Source: Paraburkholderia elongata (GTDB lineage: Bacteria; Pseudomonadota; Gammaproteobacteria; Burkholderiales; Burkholderiaceae). Taken from it: 64,000 nt of DNA. This document shows positions 26,902 to 38,059 of the stretch, in pieces. The translations under genes were made by a program, and so were the position numbers. Within the stretch, counting starts at the first letter, position 1; each line of letters starts with the position of its first letter. The stretch lies in contig NZ_WOEZ01000044.1 in assembly GCF_013177735.1 (NCBI RefSeq), forward strand, positions 124,001-188,000. Direction: 5' to 3'. The notes beneath the pieces were generated by a model. The model was not told where the DNA came from, did not search any database, and worked only from the letters and a program-made list of their open reading frames with translations.

Positions 26902-28500
26902 TCAGTGCGGAATCATCCCTTGCAGGAAGTTCTGTTGCACCCACACCAGCACGCCGAGGATCACCGTCAACAGAATCGAATGCTTGAAGGTCTTGGCGAA
27001 CACCACGCCTTCCTTGCCTTTGAGGTCGGTCGTCGCCACGCCGGTTGAGATGTTTTGCGGCGAGATCATCTTGCCCATCACGCCGCCCGACGAATTGGTC
27101 GCCGCCATCAGGATCGGGTTCAGGTTCAGCTGATGGGCCGCCACCACCTGCAGGTTGCCAAACAGCGCGTTGCCCGAGGTGTCGCTGCCGGACAGGAACA
27201 CCGCGACCCAGCCGAGGAACGCCGACACCAGCGGAAAGAACGGTCCGACCGACGCGACGCCGAGCCCGAGCGTGTAGGTGAGCCCCGAGTAGTTCATCAG
27301 ATAGGCGAGCGCGACGATGGTGGCCACCGTCAGAATGGCGATGCGCGTCTGGACCCACGTGTCGACGATGGCCTTGCCAAATTCGCTGATCCCCAGACCC
27401 GTCACGAGCGACGTGATGATGGCGGCCACCAGAATCGCCGTGCCGGTGGCAAGCGGTTGGAAGTCCCACACTGCGCCGTACGGCGTGTTGTACAGAGTGA
27501 TGAACACAGCCTTGTCGAGGCCCGGCCACGGCAGCTTGACGTCGCCGATCACGAAGATTTTGGCGACGGTCCAGATGATCACCACCGCCGAGACGATGAT
27601 CCATGGATACCAGCCCTGGCCGCCGCTGATCTTGCCGCGCACCTCGCCCACGCGATCGATGTTGATCGCGAACTTTGGATCGGCGGCGGGCTTCCATACA
27701 CGCAGGAACGCGATCGTCAGAATCAGCGAGACCAGCGACGACAACACGTCGGTCAAGCTGTAATTGACGTAATTCGCCGTCACGAACTGAGTCAGCGAGA
27801 AGCTTGCGCCCGACACCAGCAGTACCGGCCACACGCGCAGCATGTTGCGAAAGCCCGCATACACGCCGATTACATAGAACGGCAGCAGCAAGGCGAAAAA
27901 CGGCAACTGCCGTCCGACCATCTTGGCGAGCGAGTCGGCCGGCAGGTGCGTGACCGCGCCGAGTACCGTGATCGGCACGCCCAGCGCGCCGAACGCGACC
28001 GGCGCGGTATTGAAGATCAGCGTAAAGGTGAGCGCTTCGAGCGTGGGGAAACCGAGCAGGATTAACAGCGAACTGGTGATCGCGACTGGCGTGCCGAAGC
28101 CGGAAATCCCTTCGAATAGCGCGCCAAAAGAAAAACCGATCACGACCAGCACGACGCGGCGGTCGTTCGGCAGGTTATCGATCATCCACATGCGGAAGGC
28201 CGCGAAGCGACCCGAGCGCTGCGAGATGTTGTAGAGCAGGAGCGCGGTGAACACGATCCACATCACCGGCCAGCAGGCGAACACCGCGCCGTTGGCGACC
28301 GAAGCGGCCGCGAGTCCGACCGGGAACTGCCAGACGAAGATCGCCACGATCAGCCCGACGATCAGCCCCGCGAGCGACGCTTGCCAGGCAGGCCGGCGCG
28401 CCCAGCCGAGTAACAGCAACACGACAATGATCGGTAAGGCGGCGACGAAAAACGACAGCAATAGCGAGTTGCCGACGGGAGTTAGCAGTTGGTGAAACAT
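26902..28500 (-). CDS. lldP: L-lactate permease (LctP family)
   Basis: This 532-residue inner-membrane permease takes up L-lactate, and possibly D-lactate or glycolate, with protons. It has about 13-14 hydrophobic segments and family motifs FGALFEGISGFGTPVAITSSLL near residue 130 and GSDTSGNALFGNLQVVAA near 440. The frame begins at a GTG (28503), but GGAG lies 5 nt from the ATG at 28500. No lactate dehydrogenase or LldR regulator gene is adjacent. Confidence 0.93.
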   Translation of the reverse strand: MFHQLLTPVGNSLLLSFFVAALPIIVVLLLLGWARRPAWQASLAGLIVGLIVAIFVWQFPVGLAAASVANGAVFACWPVMWIVFTALLLYNISQRSGRFAAFRMWMIDNLPNDRRVVLVVIGFSFGALFEGISGFGTPVAITSSLLILLGFPTLEALTFTLIFNTAPVAFGALGVPITVLGAVTHLPADSLAKMVGRQLPFFALLLPFYVIGVYAGFRNMLRVWPVLLVSGASFSLTQFVTANYVNYSLTDVLSSLVSLILTIAFLRVWKPAADPKFAINIDRVGEVRGKISGGQGWYPWIIVSAVVIIWTVAKIFVIGDVKLPWPGLDKAVFITLYNTPYGAVWDFQPLATGTAILVAAIITSLVTGLGISEFGKAIVDTWVQTRIAILTVATIVALAYLMNYSGLTYTLGLGVASVGPFFPLVSAFLGWVAVFLSGSDTSGNALFGNLQVVAAHQLNLNPILMAATNSSGGVMGKMISPQNISTGVATTDLKGKEGVVFAKTFKHSILLTVILGVLVWVQQNFLQGMIPH

Positions 28501-28903
28501 CACGTCTCCTTCGTTGTTGTTTGATTCGACGCGGGACCACGCACTACGGGGCGCGTCGTTCTGGCAGGACGGATGGGCGTCGGCGGCGCGTCGAAGACGT
28601 GCCGGGCCGCTTATTTAAACAAGTACTGCGTGTGGCTTTCCCAAGCATAGGGCCAGATTGGGGCGCGTCAAGAAGGGAAAGTACGGGCGAAGGAGACAAG
28701 GGCACGCCGCGTCTTGAGTGCCGAAATCGTCGCGGCATGACGAGCGTGAGGGCAGTCCGGCGCGGCATGGTGGGTGCTGGCGGGCATGCCGATTCTCGGG
28801 CAACACGCGGGGTGCGCACGTTGTGCGGCATAAGTCGGCCCAGTGCCCGGCATCTGCGGGCACTGGATCGTCAAAGCAGGTCAGCGAGATTCAGTTGTGA
28901 GAC
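28501..28903. other. Intergenic region with a long perfect hairpin
   Basis: About 400 bp without a credible gene separate lldP from the next lipoprotein. A 10-bp inverted repeat CCAGTGCCCG / CGGGCACTGG (28840-28849 / 28857-28866, 7-nt loop) lies 38 bp after the lipoprotein stop. No T-run follows on either strand. Confidence 0.55.
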
Positions 28904-29401
28904 TCAGTGCCAGTGACCGTGGCCTCCCCAGCCGCCATGGCCGCCATGGCCGCCGCCCCAATAGCCGCCAAAACCGAAGCCGATCGAGACCGACGGGCCG
29001 TACCAGCCGGGATACCCGTAATAAGCCGGATACACAGGCGGCGGATAGTAGACGGGATAGGCGGGAGCAACGTAGACGGGCGGGGGAGCCGCAACTGCAT
29101 AAGTGGGCGGGTACGGCTGGGTGTTCTGGGCCCGCTGCGCTGAAGATTGCTGTTGTGCCTGCTGCGCTGCCTGCGAATCGGGCGGTCCGACCTGCATGTC
29201 CTGTTGCGTCGCGCCCGCGGGGACCGTGGCGTAATACGGATAGTAGCCGCCAGGATAGTAACCGTAGGGGTAATAGCAACCGGACAACGTCAACACGCAG
29301 ACTGCGCCGGCGAGCGCAAGCCCCGTGTGTGAAATGCGTGGGAAGCGGTGCGGCAGCCGCTGGCTGATCGTGCTAGCCGTGTTGATGACGCGGGACTTCA
29401 T
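28904..29401 (-). CDS. Tyr/Pro/Gly-rich lipoprotein
   Basis: A 165-residue lipoprotein (lipobox LTLSGC, Cys near 42). The mature protein consists almost wholly of low-complexity YYP, PPPVY and Gly/His segments (end: WGGGHGGHGGWGGHGHWH) around a short Gln-rich middle. AGGAG lies 6 nt before the ATG. Such proteins are common surface or envelope components in Burkholderiales; no function is assigned. The His/Gly-rich tail could bind metal, which is a guess. Confidence 0.65.
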   Translation of the reverse strand: MKSRVINTASTISQRLPHRFPRISHTGLALAGAVCVLTLSGCYYPYGYYPGGYYPYYATVPAGATQQDMQVGPPDSQAAQQAQQQSSAQRAQNTQPYPPTYAVAAPPPVYVAPAYPVYYPPPVYPAYYGYPGWYGPSVSIGFGFGGYWGGGHGGHGGWGGHGHWH

Positions 29402-29537
29402 GACGCGCTCCTGTTTGAATCGGACGCCGCCATTGGGGCGTAATGGCTTGAGCTTACGCCCCCGTCGCGCCGGCAGGATTGCAAAACCGTAACGGCTTAT
29501 TTCACGTCATTGCAAAGCATTTTGTGGTCGCTAGCAC

Positions 29538-29750
29538 TTACTTGCCGACCTGATTGCCGACGATGCCGCCTGCCGCCGCACCACCGAGCGTCGACAGTGC
29601 ATTGCCGCCGAGCAGTGCGCCTGCGGCGCCGCCCACACCCGCGCCGATTGCCGTATCGCGTTGCCGCGTGGTCATGCCGTCACACGCGGAAAGACTGGCG
29701 ACAACCGCGACGATCGCCGCGAGCGCACCTAGTTGACGAATCGATTTCAT
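29538..29750 (-). CDS. Small OsmB-like glycine-zipper lipoprotein
   Basis: A 70-residue protein with a lipobox (ASLSAC, Cys near 23) followed by a glycine-zipper segment (AIGAGVGGAAGALLGG ... GGAAAGGIVGNQVGK) that would insert in a membrane. OsmB-type lipoproteins have this design and respond to osmotic stress in E. coli. The start at 29750 has GGAG 8 nt upstream; the upstream ATG at 29768 does not. Confidence 0.75.
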   Translation of the reverse strand: MKSIRQLGALAAIVAVVASLSACDGMTTRQRDTAIGAGVGGAAGALLGGNALSTLGGAAAGGIVGNQVGK

Positions 29751-29940
29751 GATGCTGACTCCGTTCATTGTGTCTGGAAATGGTTGTGTGGAAATGGACA
29801 GGTCACCCCCGTCCTTACATTTGATCTTATCGCCGCAGCCCGTATCCAGATGTGTGCGCTTGTCAGCAAACTGTCGGTTTCGTAATCAAATGTTTCCCTT
29901 CAGCCAGCATGAGTCAGCATGTGGCGTGCCCGCCCGCGCA

Positions 29941-29970
29941 GAAACGCAAAAGCCCGCCAGTGGCGGGCTT
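29941..29970 (-). terminator. Intrinsic terminator of thiC
   Basis: On the minus strand a 9-bp stem (AAGCCCGCC / GGCGGGCTT, 3-nt loop) is followed by TTTGCGTTTC. A second 8-bp GC hairpin (30007-30014 / 30023-30030) directly follows the thiC stop. Confidence 0.8.
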
Positions 29971-30041
29971 CGATGCTGCAATACCGTGATGCAGAAGGCT
30001 CGAACAGCGGGCGCTTATTCATGCGCCCGCGTTTGCGACCC

Positions 30042-32003
<1,962 letters not shown>

Positions 32004-32073
32004 CTAAGCAGGAGACCAGATGGAAGTTGTCGGATTCGCGAGAGATGAAACGGTAGACCAGGTGCGAAATCCG

Positions 32074-32173
32074 TACGCTTCCCTGCGCTGGCATTATCCA
32101 GATCAGGTTCAAAGGGTATTTCTCACCCACGCAACACGGACCTCCTACCTCCGTGCGACGCAGGACCCCCGCG
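32074..32173 (-). ncRNA. TPP riboswitch (THI element)
   Basis: Read on the minus strand, the conserved THI-box blocks appear in order: GCGGGGGTCC, then GGGTGAGAAATACCC, TTTGAACCTGATCTGGATAA, and TGCCAGCGCAGGGAAGC. A variable P3-type hairpin (GCACGGAGG/CCTCCGTGC-like) lies between the first two. It precedes thiC by about 100 nt and should shut off expression when thiamine pyrophosphate binds. The missing obvious T-run points to translational control. Confidence 0.95.
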
Positions 32174-32334
32174 TTAGCAGCGCACACGATACACCGCCCG
32201 GGCGGTGCTTGGCAACCCGTCTTGAAAAAGTCAGATATCGGAGATAACGCCGGTCAGCCACGCACTATTCTTATTGTGATAGGGCTGCCGGGGATGCTGC
32301 GGCGCAGCAGTGCTGCGTCGCGAATACGCTTCGC

Positions 32335-32745
32335 TTACAGCGTGAAATCGTCGGCAGCTTCGGGCTGGAACAGGATTTTTTCGAGCTTCAGCACTTTCTC
32401 CGTGCCGCTCGGCGGCGTGAAGCGGATGCGTTCGCCGCGTTTGGCGCCGAGCAGCGCAAGGCCGACCGGCGAAAACACGTTCAGGCGGCCCTGCGTGAAG
32501 TCCGCGTTGGGCGGATAGACCACCGTCCAGGTCATTTGCTCGCCGCTGGCTTCGTCGACCAGCGTGGCTTGCGAATTCATTGTGACGACGTTCGCGGGAA
32601 TGTCGCGCGATTCGACGATCACGGCGCGTTCGAGGACGTCGTCGAGCATGTCTTGCAATTTGGCGTCGGCGCCGGGCGCGGCCGCGTGCTTTTCAAGACG
32701 GGCGACGTCGAGTTCGGTGAGGTAACAGGGTTTCGTCTTTTTCAT
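32335..32745 (-). CDS. rnk: Rnk-type nucleoside diphosphate kinase regulator (GreA/B-like)
   Basis: The 136-residue protein has a C-terminal GreA/GreB-like domain (VDEASGEQMTWTVVYPPNAD, LNVFSPVGLALLGAKRGERIRF). A short N-terminal helical part (LTELDVARLEKHA) is typical of Rnk, which binds RNA polymerase in E. coli. The ATG at 32745 has GGAGAA 8 nt upstream; an upstream ATG at 32829 is less likely. The gene reads toward the thiC riboswitch but ends 160 bp before it. Confidence 0.85.
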   Translation of the reverse strand: MKKTKPCYLTELDVARLEKHAAAPGADAKLQDMLDDVLERAVIVESRDIPANVVTMNSQATLVDEASGEQMTWTVVYPPNADFTQGRLNVFSPVGLALLGAKRGERIRFTPPSGTEKVLKLEKILFQPEAADDFTL

Positions 32746-33287
32746 GACGGGTTCTCCAATTCGATCTGCATTTAAGGGGACAGCGTGCGGATGAGATCGG
32801 CCCGGAGCCCGACGACGCGGCCCCGGCAATGGAAGGGACCTGCGTTAGATCGGGCGCCGGGCGGCGAGAAGCGGGAGCGTTCGGGACGGCTGGCCGGCGT
32901 GAGGCGTCGCGATGTCCGCGCGCGCGCAACCGGTTGCGCGACGGGGGCGCAAACGGGTGAGGGCACTGGAGAACGGAAAGCGCATCGGGGTAGCCGGCAG
33001 ATAACGAAAGGTGTTGGGGTGAGCGCCGCAAAGAAAGCTTAATCGACGCAAACGAAAGGTGAATGTTAGCACGGTCGGCGCGTCTCTTTAATCGCCACCG
33101 GGAGATGCCGTCCACACGCGGTGCGGCGGGTCTCAACGGGTTTATACCGCACAGGGTCGTTCAAGGCCGCCGCGGCGCTGCCGTTATTCCGCCTGTAGGG
33201 GGGCGGCCGTTGTCCGGTCGAGCGACCAGCGGTGGGCGGCGCGTCAAGAGCGCGGTGCGATTTGAGACGGCTTGAGGAGATGTGCTG
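32746..33287. other. Intergenic region without a recognisable gene
   Basis: This 540-bp gap lies between divergent rnk and the secreted-protein gene. Short open frames exist on both strands, but none combines a ribosome site with family resemblance. Promoters for both flanking genes must lie here; I could not place them with confidence. Confidence 0.55.
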
Positions 33288-33758
33288 ATGAAAACGGGAA
33301 TAGGGCGGCTTGGGGCACTCAGCGCGGTAGCGGCGATGGCAGCGCTGGTTGCGGCGCCGATGCCGGCGATGGCCGCAAGCGGTGGAACGATCAGTTTTTC
33401 GGGGGCGATCGTGGCGCCGCAACTGACGATTTCGACGGCTCCAGTTCGGACCCGGGCCGGCGCACGTGTCGATGCTACCGGCGGGCGGCTCGCGCAGACG
33501 GGTTCGGCGGTCGCGCTGATCTTTAGCGCTGCGCCAGGCGTGGCTACGGGTGCCGATGTTGCACTTCAGGTGAACAACGGCGCAACGGCGCGTGATGGTG
33601 ATGCGTTGGCTGAGCGTTTTGTCGATAGCAGTGGGCGTGTGTTTCGCGCCGCAAGCGATGGGCACTACCGGGTTGGCCGCGATGGCGGGGTGTTGTCGCT
33701 TGCACCGAAGCATGCCGCGCTGAATACCCGGGTGACGGTTGTCGTGAGTTACGACTGA
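33288..33758 (+). CDS. Secreted fimbrial-subunit-like protein
   Basis: A 156-residue protein with a signal peptide (about 1-29, cleavage after PAMA). The mature start SGGTISFSGAIVAPQL resembles the first strand of type 1 pilin-like subunits, and the C-terminal NTRVTVVVSYD resembles their last strand. No usher or chaperone gene is nearby, and no cysteine pair is seen, so assembly into a pilus is doubtful. The ATG at 33288 has GAGGAG 8 nt upstream; GTG 33282 is in frame but poorer. Confidence 0.6.
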   Translation: MKTGIGRLGALSAVAAMAALVAAPMPAMAASGGTISFSGAIVAPQLTISTAPVRTRAGARVDATGGRLAQTGSAVALIFSAAPGVATGADVALQVNNGATARDGDALAERFVDSSGRVFRAASDGHYRVGRDGGVLSLAPKHAALNTRVTVVVSYD

Positions 33759-33948
33759 GGCACCCTCCGCGAGGCGCTTTGGGGCAGTTCGCCCGCAAGC
33801 GTACAGGCACACCGCGCCCCGCGGGCATCAACAGGATGGAACGGTCGGGACCGTAGGCGGACATCCCAAACCAAAAATAAAAATCAGAACCGGCTGTCAT
33901 AAGTGGTCTCGAGGTTCGACAAACGTGCAGATCCTGATGGAGCACGCC

Positions 33949-34791
33949 ATGCAAACCGCACGAACCCGCCAAGCCAATCGGTATGTCGACGGCTATGTCA
34001 CCCGCGCAATCGCGCTGGCCGTAGCGCTGACCACCCTCTCAGCCAGCGGCCTTGCAACCGCAGCCGGCGTCGTATGCGCGTCGCACAGCCCATCCCACCG
34101 CGTAGCGCTAGTGGAGCTCTACAGCAGCGAAGGCTGCAGCAGCTGCCCGCCAGCCGACAACTGGCTGAGCCAGTGGAAAAACAGCGGCACAACCCAAAGC
34201 ATCGTGCCGTTGGCCCTGCACGTGGACTACTGGAATAGCCTCGGCTGGACCGACCGCTTCTCGCAGCATCGCTTTACCGAACGTCAGCAAACGCTCACTG
34301 ACCTCGCCGGCGGCCACACTATCTACACGCCCGAGGTCTTCGTATCAGGCCGCGAACTGCGCAGCTGGTCGCAACGCGACAGCTTCCAGAGCCGCATCGG
34401 CAAGGTCGTCGCCGAACCGGCGCAGGCGAACGTGGCGCTTGAACTGAAACCTCAGACGAAGGGCGCCTTCAATGTCGATGCGCAATTCACCAGCAAGGCG
34501 GCAGACACAACTGGCCCATTGAATGCCTACGTCGCGGTCTACCAGAACGCGTTGAACTCGCAAGTCGGAGCCGGGGAAAACAGCGGCGCAACGCTGCATC
34601 ACGAACGCGTCGTGCGGCAATGGATCGGCCCCGTGCCGCTCGTAGCCGGTAACGCGCAAATCCGCCGCGATATCCGCATCGACGATGCCGATGCCAACGC
34701 CCCGGCTGACCGCTTCGGCGTCGTCGCTTTTGTCGAAAACGCCGCGACCGGCGACGTGTTGCAAGTAGGCGAGCTGGCCGCCTGCAATTGA
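33949..34791 (+). CDS. DUF1223-family exported thioredoxin-like protein
   Basis: A 280-residue protein with a signal segment (TRAIALAVALTTLSASGLATAA) and a DUF1223 domain. The family hallmark VELYSSEGCSSCPPAD gives a CxxC pair near residue 65, in a thioredoxin-like fold, and HVDYWNSLGWTDRFS follows. GGAG lies 6 nt before the ATG at 33949; in-frame starts at 33925 and 33937 are less supported. It heads a cassette with cytochrome b and a molybdopterin oxidoreductase, suggesting redox work in the periplasm. Confidence 0.8.
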   Translation: MQTARTRQANRYVDGYVTRAIALAVALTTLSASGLATAAGVVCASHSPSHRVALVELYSSEGCSSCPPADNWLSQWKNSGTTQSIVPLALHVDYWNSLGWTDRFSQHRFTERQQTLTDLAGGHTIYTPEVFVSGRELRSWSQRDSFQSRIGKVVAEPAQANVALELKPQTKGAFNVDAQFTSKAADTTGPLNAYVAVYQNALNSQVGAGENSGATLHHERVVRQWIGPVPLVAGNAQIRRDIRIDDADANAPADRFGVVAFVENAATGDVLQVGELAACN

Positions 34792-34836
34792 TCGCGCGAC
34801 GACCCCTCAGCGCGTCCCATTTCATCGGAGATTCTC

Positions 34837-35475
34837 ATGGCAACGCCTCATGCTCTCAGTAAAACGGCTCCACCCGTCACGCCGAAGAGCGGCACGATTC
34901 ACCCGGTGTGGGTGCGCGTCACGCATTGGCTCAACGCACTCGCGGCCATCGTGATGATGCTGTCCGGCTGGCGCATTTATGACGCGTCGCCGATCTTCAA
35001 AGGTTTTATGTTTCCCACGGCGATCACGCTCGGCGGCTGGCTCGGCGGCGCGCTGCAATGGCACTTCGCGGCGATGTGGCTGCTCGTCTTCAACGGCCTG
35101 CTGTATCTCGCGCTGAACTTGGCCAGCGGGCGCTTCGTGCGCAAGTTCCTGCCGGTCTCGCCGCGCGCCGTGCTGCACGACTTCATCGCCGCGCTGACAG
35201 GCAAGCTCTCGCACGCCGATCTGCGCGTCTACAACGCGGTGCAGAAATTCGCTTATCTGTTTGTCGTCTGCGATCTGATCGTGCTGGTGCTCTCGGGCCT
35301 CGCGATCTGGAAATCGGTGCAGTTTCCGCTGTTGCGCGAGTTGATGGGCGGCTACGACAACGCACGCATCGTCCACTTCTGCGCGATGTCGCTCATGGCT
35401 GCGTTCATCGCCGTGCACCTGGTGATGGTGGCCCTCGTGCCACGCTCGCTGCTGGCGATGTTGCGTGGACGCTAA
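34837..35475 (+). CDS. Cytochrome b561-type membrane subunit
   Basis: A 212-residue membrane protein with four hydrophobic segments and paired histidines for b-type haem (RVTHWLNAL near 29, WHFAAMW near 73, VHFCAMS and AVHLVM near 180-195). It resembles the Ni-hydrogenase/thiosulfate-reductase type cytochrome b561. It probably passes quinol electrons to, or accepts them from, the molybdopterin protein encoded 42 bp downstream. GGAG precedes the ATG. Confidence 0.85.
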   Translation: MATPHALSKTAPPVTPKSGTIHPVWVRVTHWLNALAAIVMMLSGWRIYDASPIFKGFMFPTAITLGGWLGGALQWHFAAMWLLVFNGLLYLALNLASGRFVRKFLPVSPRAVLHDFIAALTGKLSHADLRVYNAVQKFAYLFVVCDLIVLVLSGLAIWKSVQFPLLRELMGGYDNARIVHFCAMSLMAAFIAVHLVMVALVPRSLLAMLRGR

Positions 35476-35517
35476 GCGGCTGATTCACGGATACGCAAAG
35501 CTTAAGGACATCGAATC

Positions 35518-36321
35518 ATGACCAGACCCGATACACAATCCGATCGAAAGCTCGCCCCTATGCCTGGCAATAAGCTCGACCGCGAATCAATCCTGATCGA
35601 CGCGCGGCGCGAACTCGCGATGCCGTCGCGGCGCCTGTTCGGCAAGCGGCTTCTGACGCTCGGCGGCCTGTCGATGCTGACGGGCTGCTCGCTGACCGAC
35701 AACGATTCGGTCAACGCATTCCTGACAGCAGTGTCACGCCTGAACGACCGCGCGCAGGCCGCGCTGTTCGACCCGAAGCAACTCGCGCCGACTTACACCG
35801 AAGCGCAGATCACGCGGCCATTCCCGTTCAACGCGTTCTACGGTATCGAGGACGTGCCCGATGTCGACGCCTCCGACTACAAGCTGAAAATCAGCGGCCT
35901 CGTCACCGGTCAGCGTGTCTGGACCTTGCCCGAGTTGTACGCGCTGCCGCATGCCGAGCAGATCACGCGGCATATCTGCGTGGAAGGGTGGAGCGCGATC
36001 GGCCGCTGGGGCGGCACGCCGTTTGCCGATTTTCTGCGGCGCATCGGCGCCGACACGAGCGCGAAGTACGTCGGCTTCAAATGCGCCGACGACTACTACG
36101 AAAGCATCGACATGCCGACCGCGCTGCATCCACAAACGCTGCTCACGTTTGAATACGACGGCGAACGTCTGCCCGCGAAATACGGCTTCCCGATGAAGCT
36201 GCGCATGCCGACCAAGCTTGGCTACAAGAACCCGAAGCACATCGTCGAGATGTTCGTCACCAACACGTTCCCCGGCGGCTATTGGGTCGACCAGGGCTAC
36301 AACTGGTTCGGAGGCTCCTGA
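35518..36321 (+). CDS. Sulfite-oxidase-fold molybdopterin oxidoreductase, exported
   Basis: The 267-residue protein has a sulfite-oxidase/YedY-type Mo-cofactor domain. The Mo-ligand cysteine is in RHICVEGWSAIGRWGG near residue 155, with AKYGFPMKLRMPTKLGYKNPK toward the end. The N-terminus combines a twin-arginine motif (SRRLFGKR near 38) with a lipobox-like LTGC near 57, so it is probably Tat-exported and anchored. The substrate is unknown; the protein is related to MsrP but paired with a different cytochrome b. AAGGA lies upstream of the ATG. Confidence 0.85.
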   Translation: MTRPDTQSDRKLAPMPGNKLDRESILIDARRELAMPSRRLFGKRLLTLGGLSMLTGCSLTDNDSVNAFLTAVSRLNDRAQAALFDPKQLAPTYTEAQITRPFPFNAFYGIEDVPDVDASDYKLKISGLVTGQRVWTLPELYALPHAEQITRHICVEGWSAIGRWGGTPFADFLRRIGADTSAKYVGFKCADDYYESIDMPTALHPQTLLTFEYDGERLPAKYGFPMKLRMPTKLGYKNPKHIVEMFVTNTFPGGYWVDQGYNWFGGS

Positions 36322-36442
36322 CGCGCGCGGGTCGGCGCGTGCCAGGCCGTACGCGCGACCCCAGGCGGCAGAAGCTTCGGAAGTACCCCGGCATCAGTTA
36401 GAAGCCGGTTCAGATTCATCCATAACGAAACGGAGTCATCCC

Positions 36443-36691
36443 ATGAAAAAGTTCGCAATCGCAGCAATGGCCGTCGCTCTCCTGACCAGCGGCGGCGCCG
36501 CGTTCGCTCAGGCAAGCGGCGCGATGTCCAACGAATCGATGCCGAAGGACACGATGTCGAAGGATTCGATGTCCAAGGACACCATGTCGAAGGACAGCAT
36601 GAAGAAGGACACGATGAAGAAGGACACGATGAAAAAGGGCAGCGACGCGATGGGTATGAAGCACGAAGCGTCGGGCGCGATGGGCAACTAA
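36443..36691 (+). CDS. Pentapeptide MXKDX repeat protein
   Basis: An 82-residue exported protein with a signal peptide (about 1-22, cleavage after AAFA). It then has about nine tandem pentamers of the form M-S/K-K-D-S/T (from MPKDT to MKKGS) and a short tail with MGMKHEASGAMGN. This is the known MXKDX repeat family of Proteobacteria; its job is unknown. The repeats alternate acidic and basic charges with regularly spaced methionines, which could bind copper or be an oxidation target. It ends the redox cassette. Confidence 0.88.
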   Translation: MKKFAIAAMAVALLTSGGAAFAQASGAMSNESMPKDTMSKDSMSKDTMSKDSMKKDTMKKDTMKKGSDAMGMKHEASGAMGN

Positions 36692-36745
36692 GCGTTGCCG
36701 GCTATGCCGATCGCATAGCTAGAGCGCCGGTTTCACGGGCGGCTC

Positions 36746-36775
36746 AAAAGCCGGGGAGACGTCCCCGGCTTTTTT
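36746..36775 (+). terminator. Intrinsic terminator of the redox cassette
   Basis: A 12-bp stem (AAAAGCCGGGGA / TCCCCGGCTTTT, GACG loop) runs into TTTTTTG. Confidence 0.92.
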
Positions 36776-37058
36776 GTTGCAAGTACGCCAAAAAGTTACG
36801 ATTCTTTCAAGCGACGCGGTGGGCGCTTACTGCATAATGCGGCGTCGCGTCAGATGTTTGGCGCGTGTCAGCCGTGGATCGATTTGCATCGACCGCCGCG
36901 GCGTTGTGGCCCCATTGGCCATCTATCGTCTTTCCGTTCCACCGACATGTCCGCCAGCCTCGCCCGTCAGACCGCATCGCCGATGCGGTGTCCGCCATCC
37001 CGCCACCGGGTTTTCAGCGGGGGCGCAGCACCTCGAGCGGCATGGGCGGGCTGAACGC

Positions 37059-37988
37059 ATGTCGCCGCAACTCCCAAGCCGTTTTTCGAGTGGTTTTCCG
37101 ATCCGTTTGCCGCAGTCCCGCAATGGACAGATCGCGCTCGCGCTCGCCGTCGTGTATCTCGTGTGGGGCTCGACCTATCTCGCCGTGCACGTCGCGCTCG
37201 GTTCGTTTCCGCCCTTGCTGCTCTCGGGGCTGCGCAACCTGTTTGCCGGGGTAGGGCTTTTCATCTTCGCGGCTCGCCGCAATCCGGTCTGGCCGAGTGC
37301 GAGTGAAATCCGCAATGCCGGTATGGTCGGCACGATGCTGGTTGGCTTGTCGAGCGGCATGCTGGCCTACGGCATGCGCACCGTCGGCACCGGCACTGCT
37401 GCTGTGATGGTCGCGACCGTGCCGCTGTTCGCGACGGTGATCGCGGCGGTGGCGGGGCGCAAGATCGGCAGAGGCGAATGGTTCGCGGTCGGCCTCGGGT
37501 TGGTGGGCATCGCGATTCTGAGCCACGGCGACAGCGCGCCGGGCTCGGCGGGCGGGAGCCTGGCGATCCTGTGCGGTGCGCTTTTCTGGGCAGGCGGCGC
37601 GCATCTGGCCGGACGGCTGAAGCTGCCGTCGGACCTGTTTCTATCGACGTCGTTGCAGATTGGCCTTGGCGGCGCGATGTCGACGATGGTCGCCTTGGTG
37701 TCCGGCGAGCGGATGATGGAAGTGCATTTTCTGCCGGTGCTGGCCTTCGTCTACCTGATGCTGATCGGGACGATGACCGCTTATGTCGCGTACGGCTTTC
37801 TGATCCGGCATACGAGCCCGATCATCGCCAGCAGCTGCATGTACGTGAATCCGGTGGTTGCGGTGGCGCTTGGTGCGGTATTGCTCGGCGAGCCGGTTAC
37901 GCATTCGACGGTGATCGCGACGATCGTGATTTTGGCCAGCGTGGGCCTGTCTTTCTGGTTCGATTACCGGAAGAAGGGTATCGCCTGA
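37059..37988 (+). CDS. EamA/DMT-family transporter
   Basis: The 309-residue inner-membrane transporter has ten hydrophobic segments in two EamA repeats (VVYLVWGSTYLAVHVAL near 35; HTSPIIASSCMYVNPVVAVALGAVLLGE near 255). It resembles YedA-type exporters. The frame is open from 36774, but the upstream part overlaps the preceding terminator, so the ATG at 37059 is preferred although its ribosome site is weak. Cargo is unknown. Confidence 0.83.
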   Translation: MSPQLPSRFSSGFPIRLPQSRNGQIALALAVVYLVWGSTYLAVHVALGSFPPLLLSGLRNLFAGVGLFIFAARRNPVWPSASEIRNAGMVGTMLVGLSSGMLAYGMRTVGTGTAAVMVATVPLFATVIAAVAGRKIGRGEWFAVGLGLVGIAILSHGDSAPGSAGGSLAILCGALFWAGGAHLAGRLKLPSDLFLSTSLQIGLGGAMSTMVALVSGERMMEVHFLPVLAFVYLMLIGTMTAYVAYGFLIRHTSPIIASSCMYVNPVVAVALGAVLLGEPVTHSTVIATIVILASVGLSFWFDYRKKGIA

Positions 37989-38059
37989 GGAGGGGCGGCG
38001 GGCTGTTGTCTGCTGCCCATCGCACGCTCTACGGTCTTTGGTCTCCGCGTTTCGCTGCT

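Noticed and set aside
32192..32207. 16-bp perfect palindrome CACCGCCCGGGCGGTG upstream of the TPP riboswitch
   Set aside because: It could be an operator or part of a hairpin, but no regulator, promoter alignment or T-run supports a specific role.
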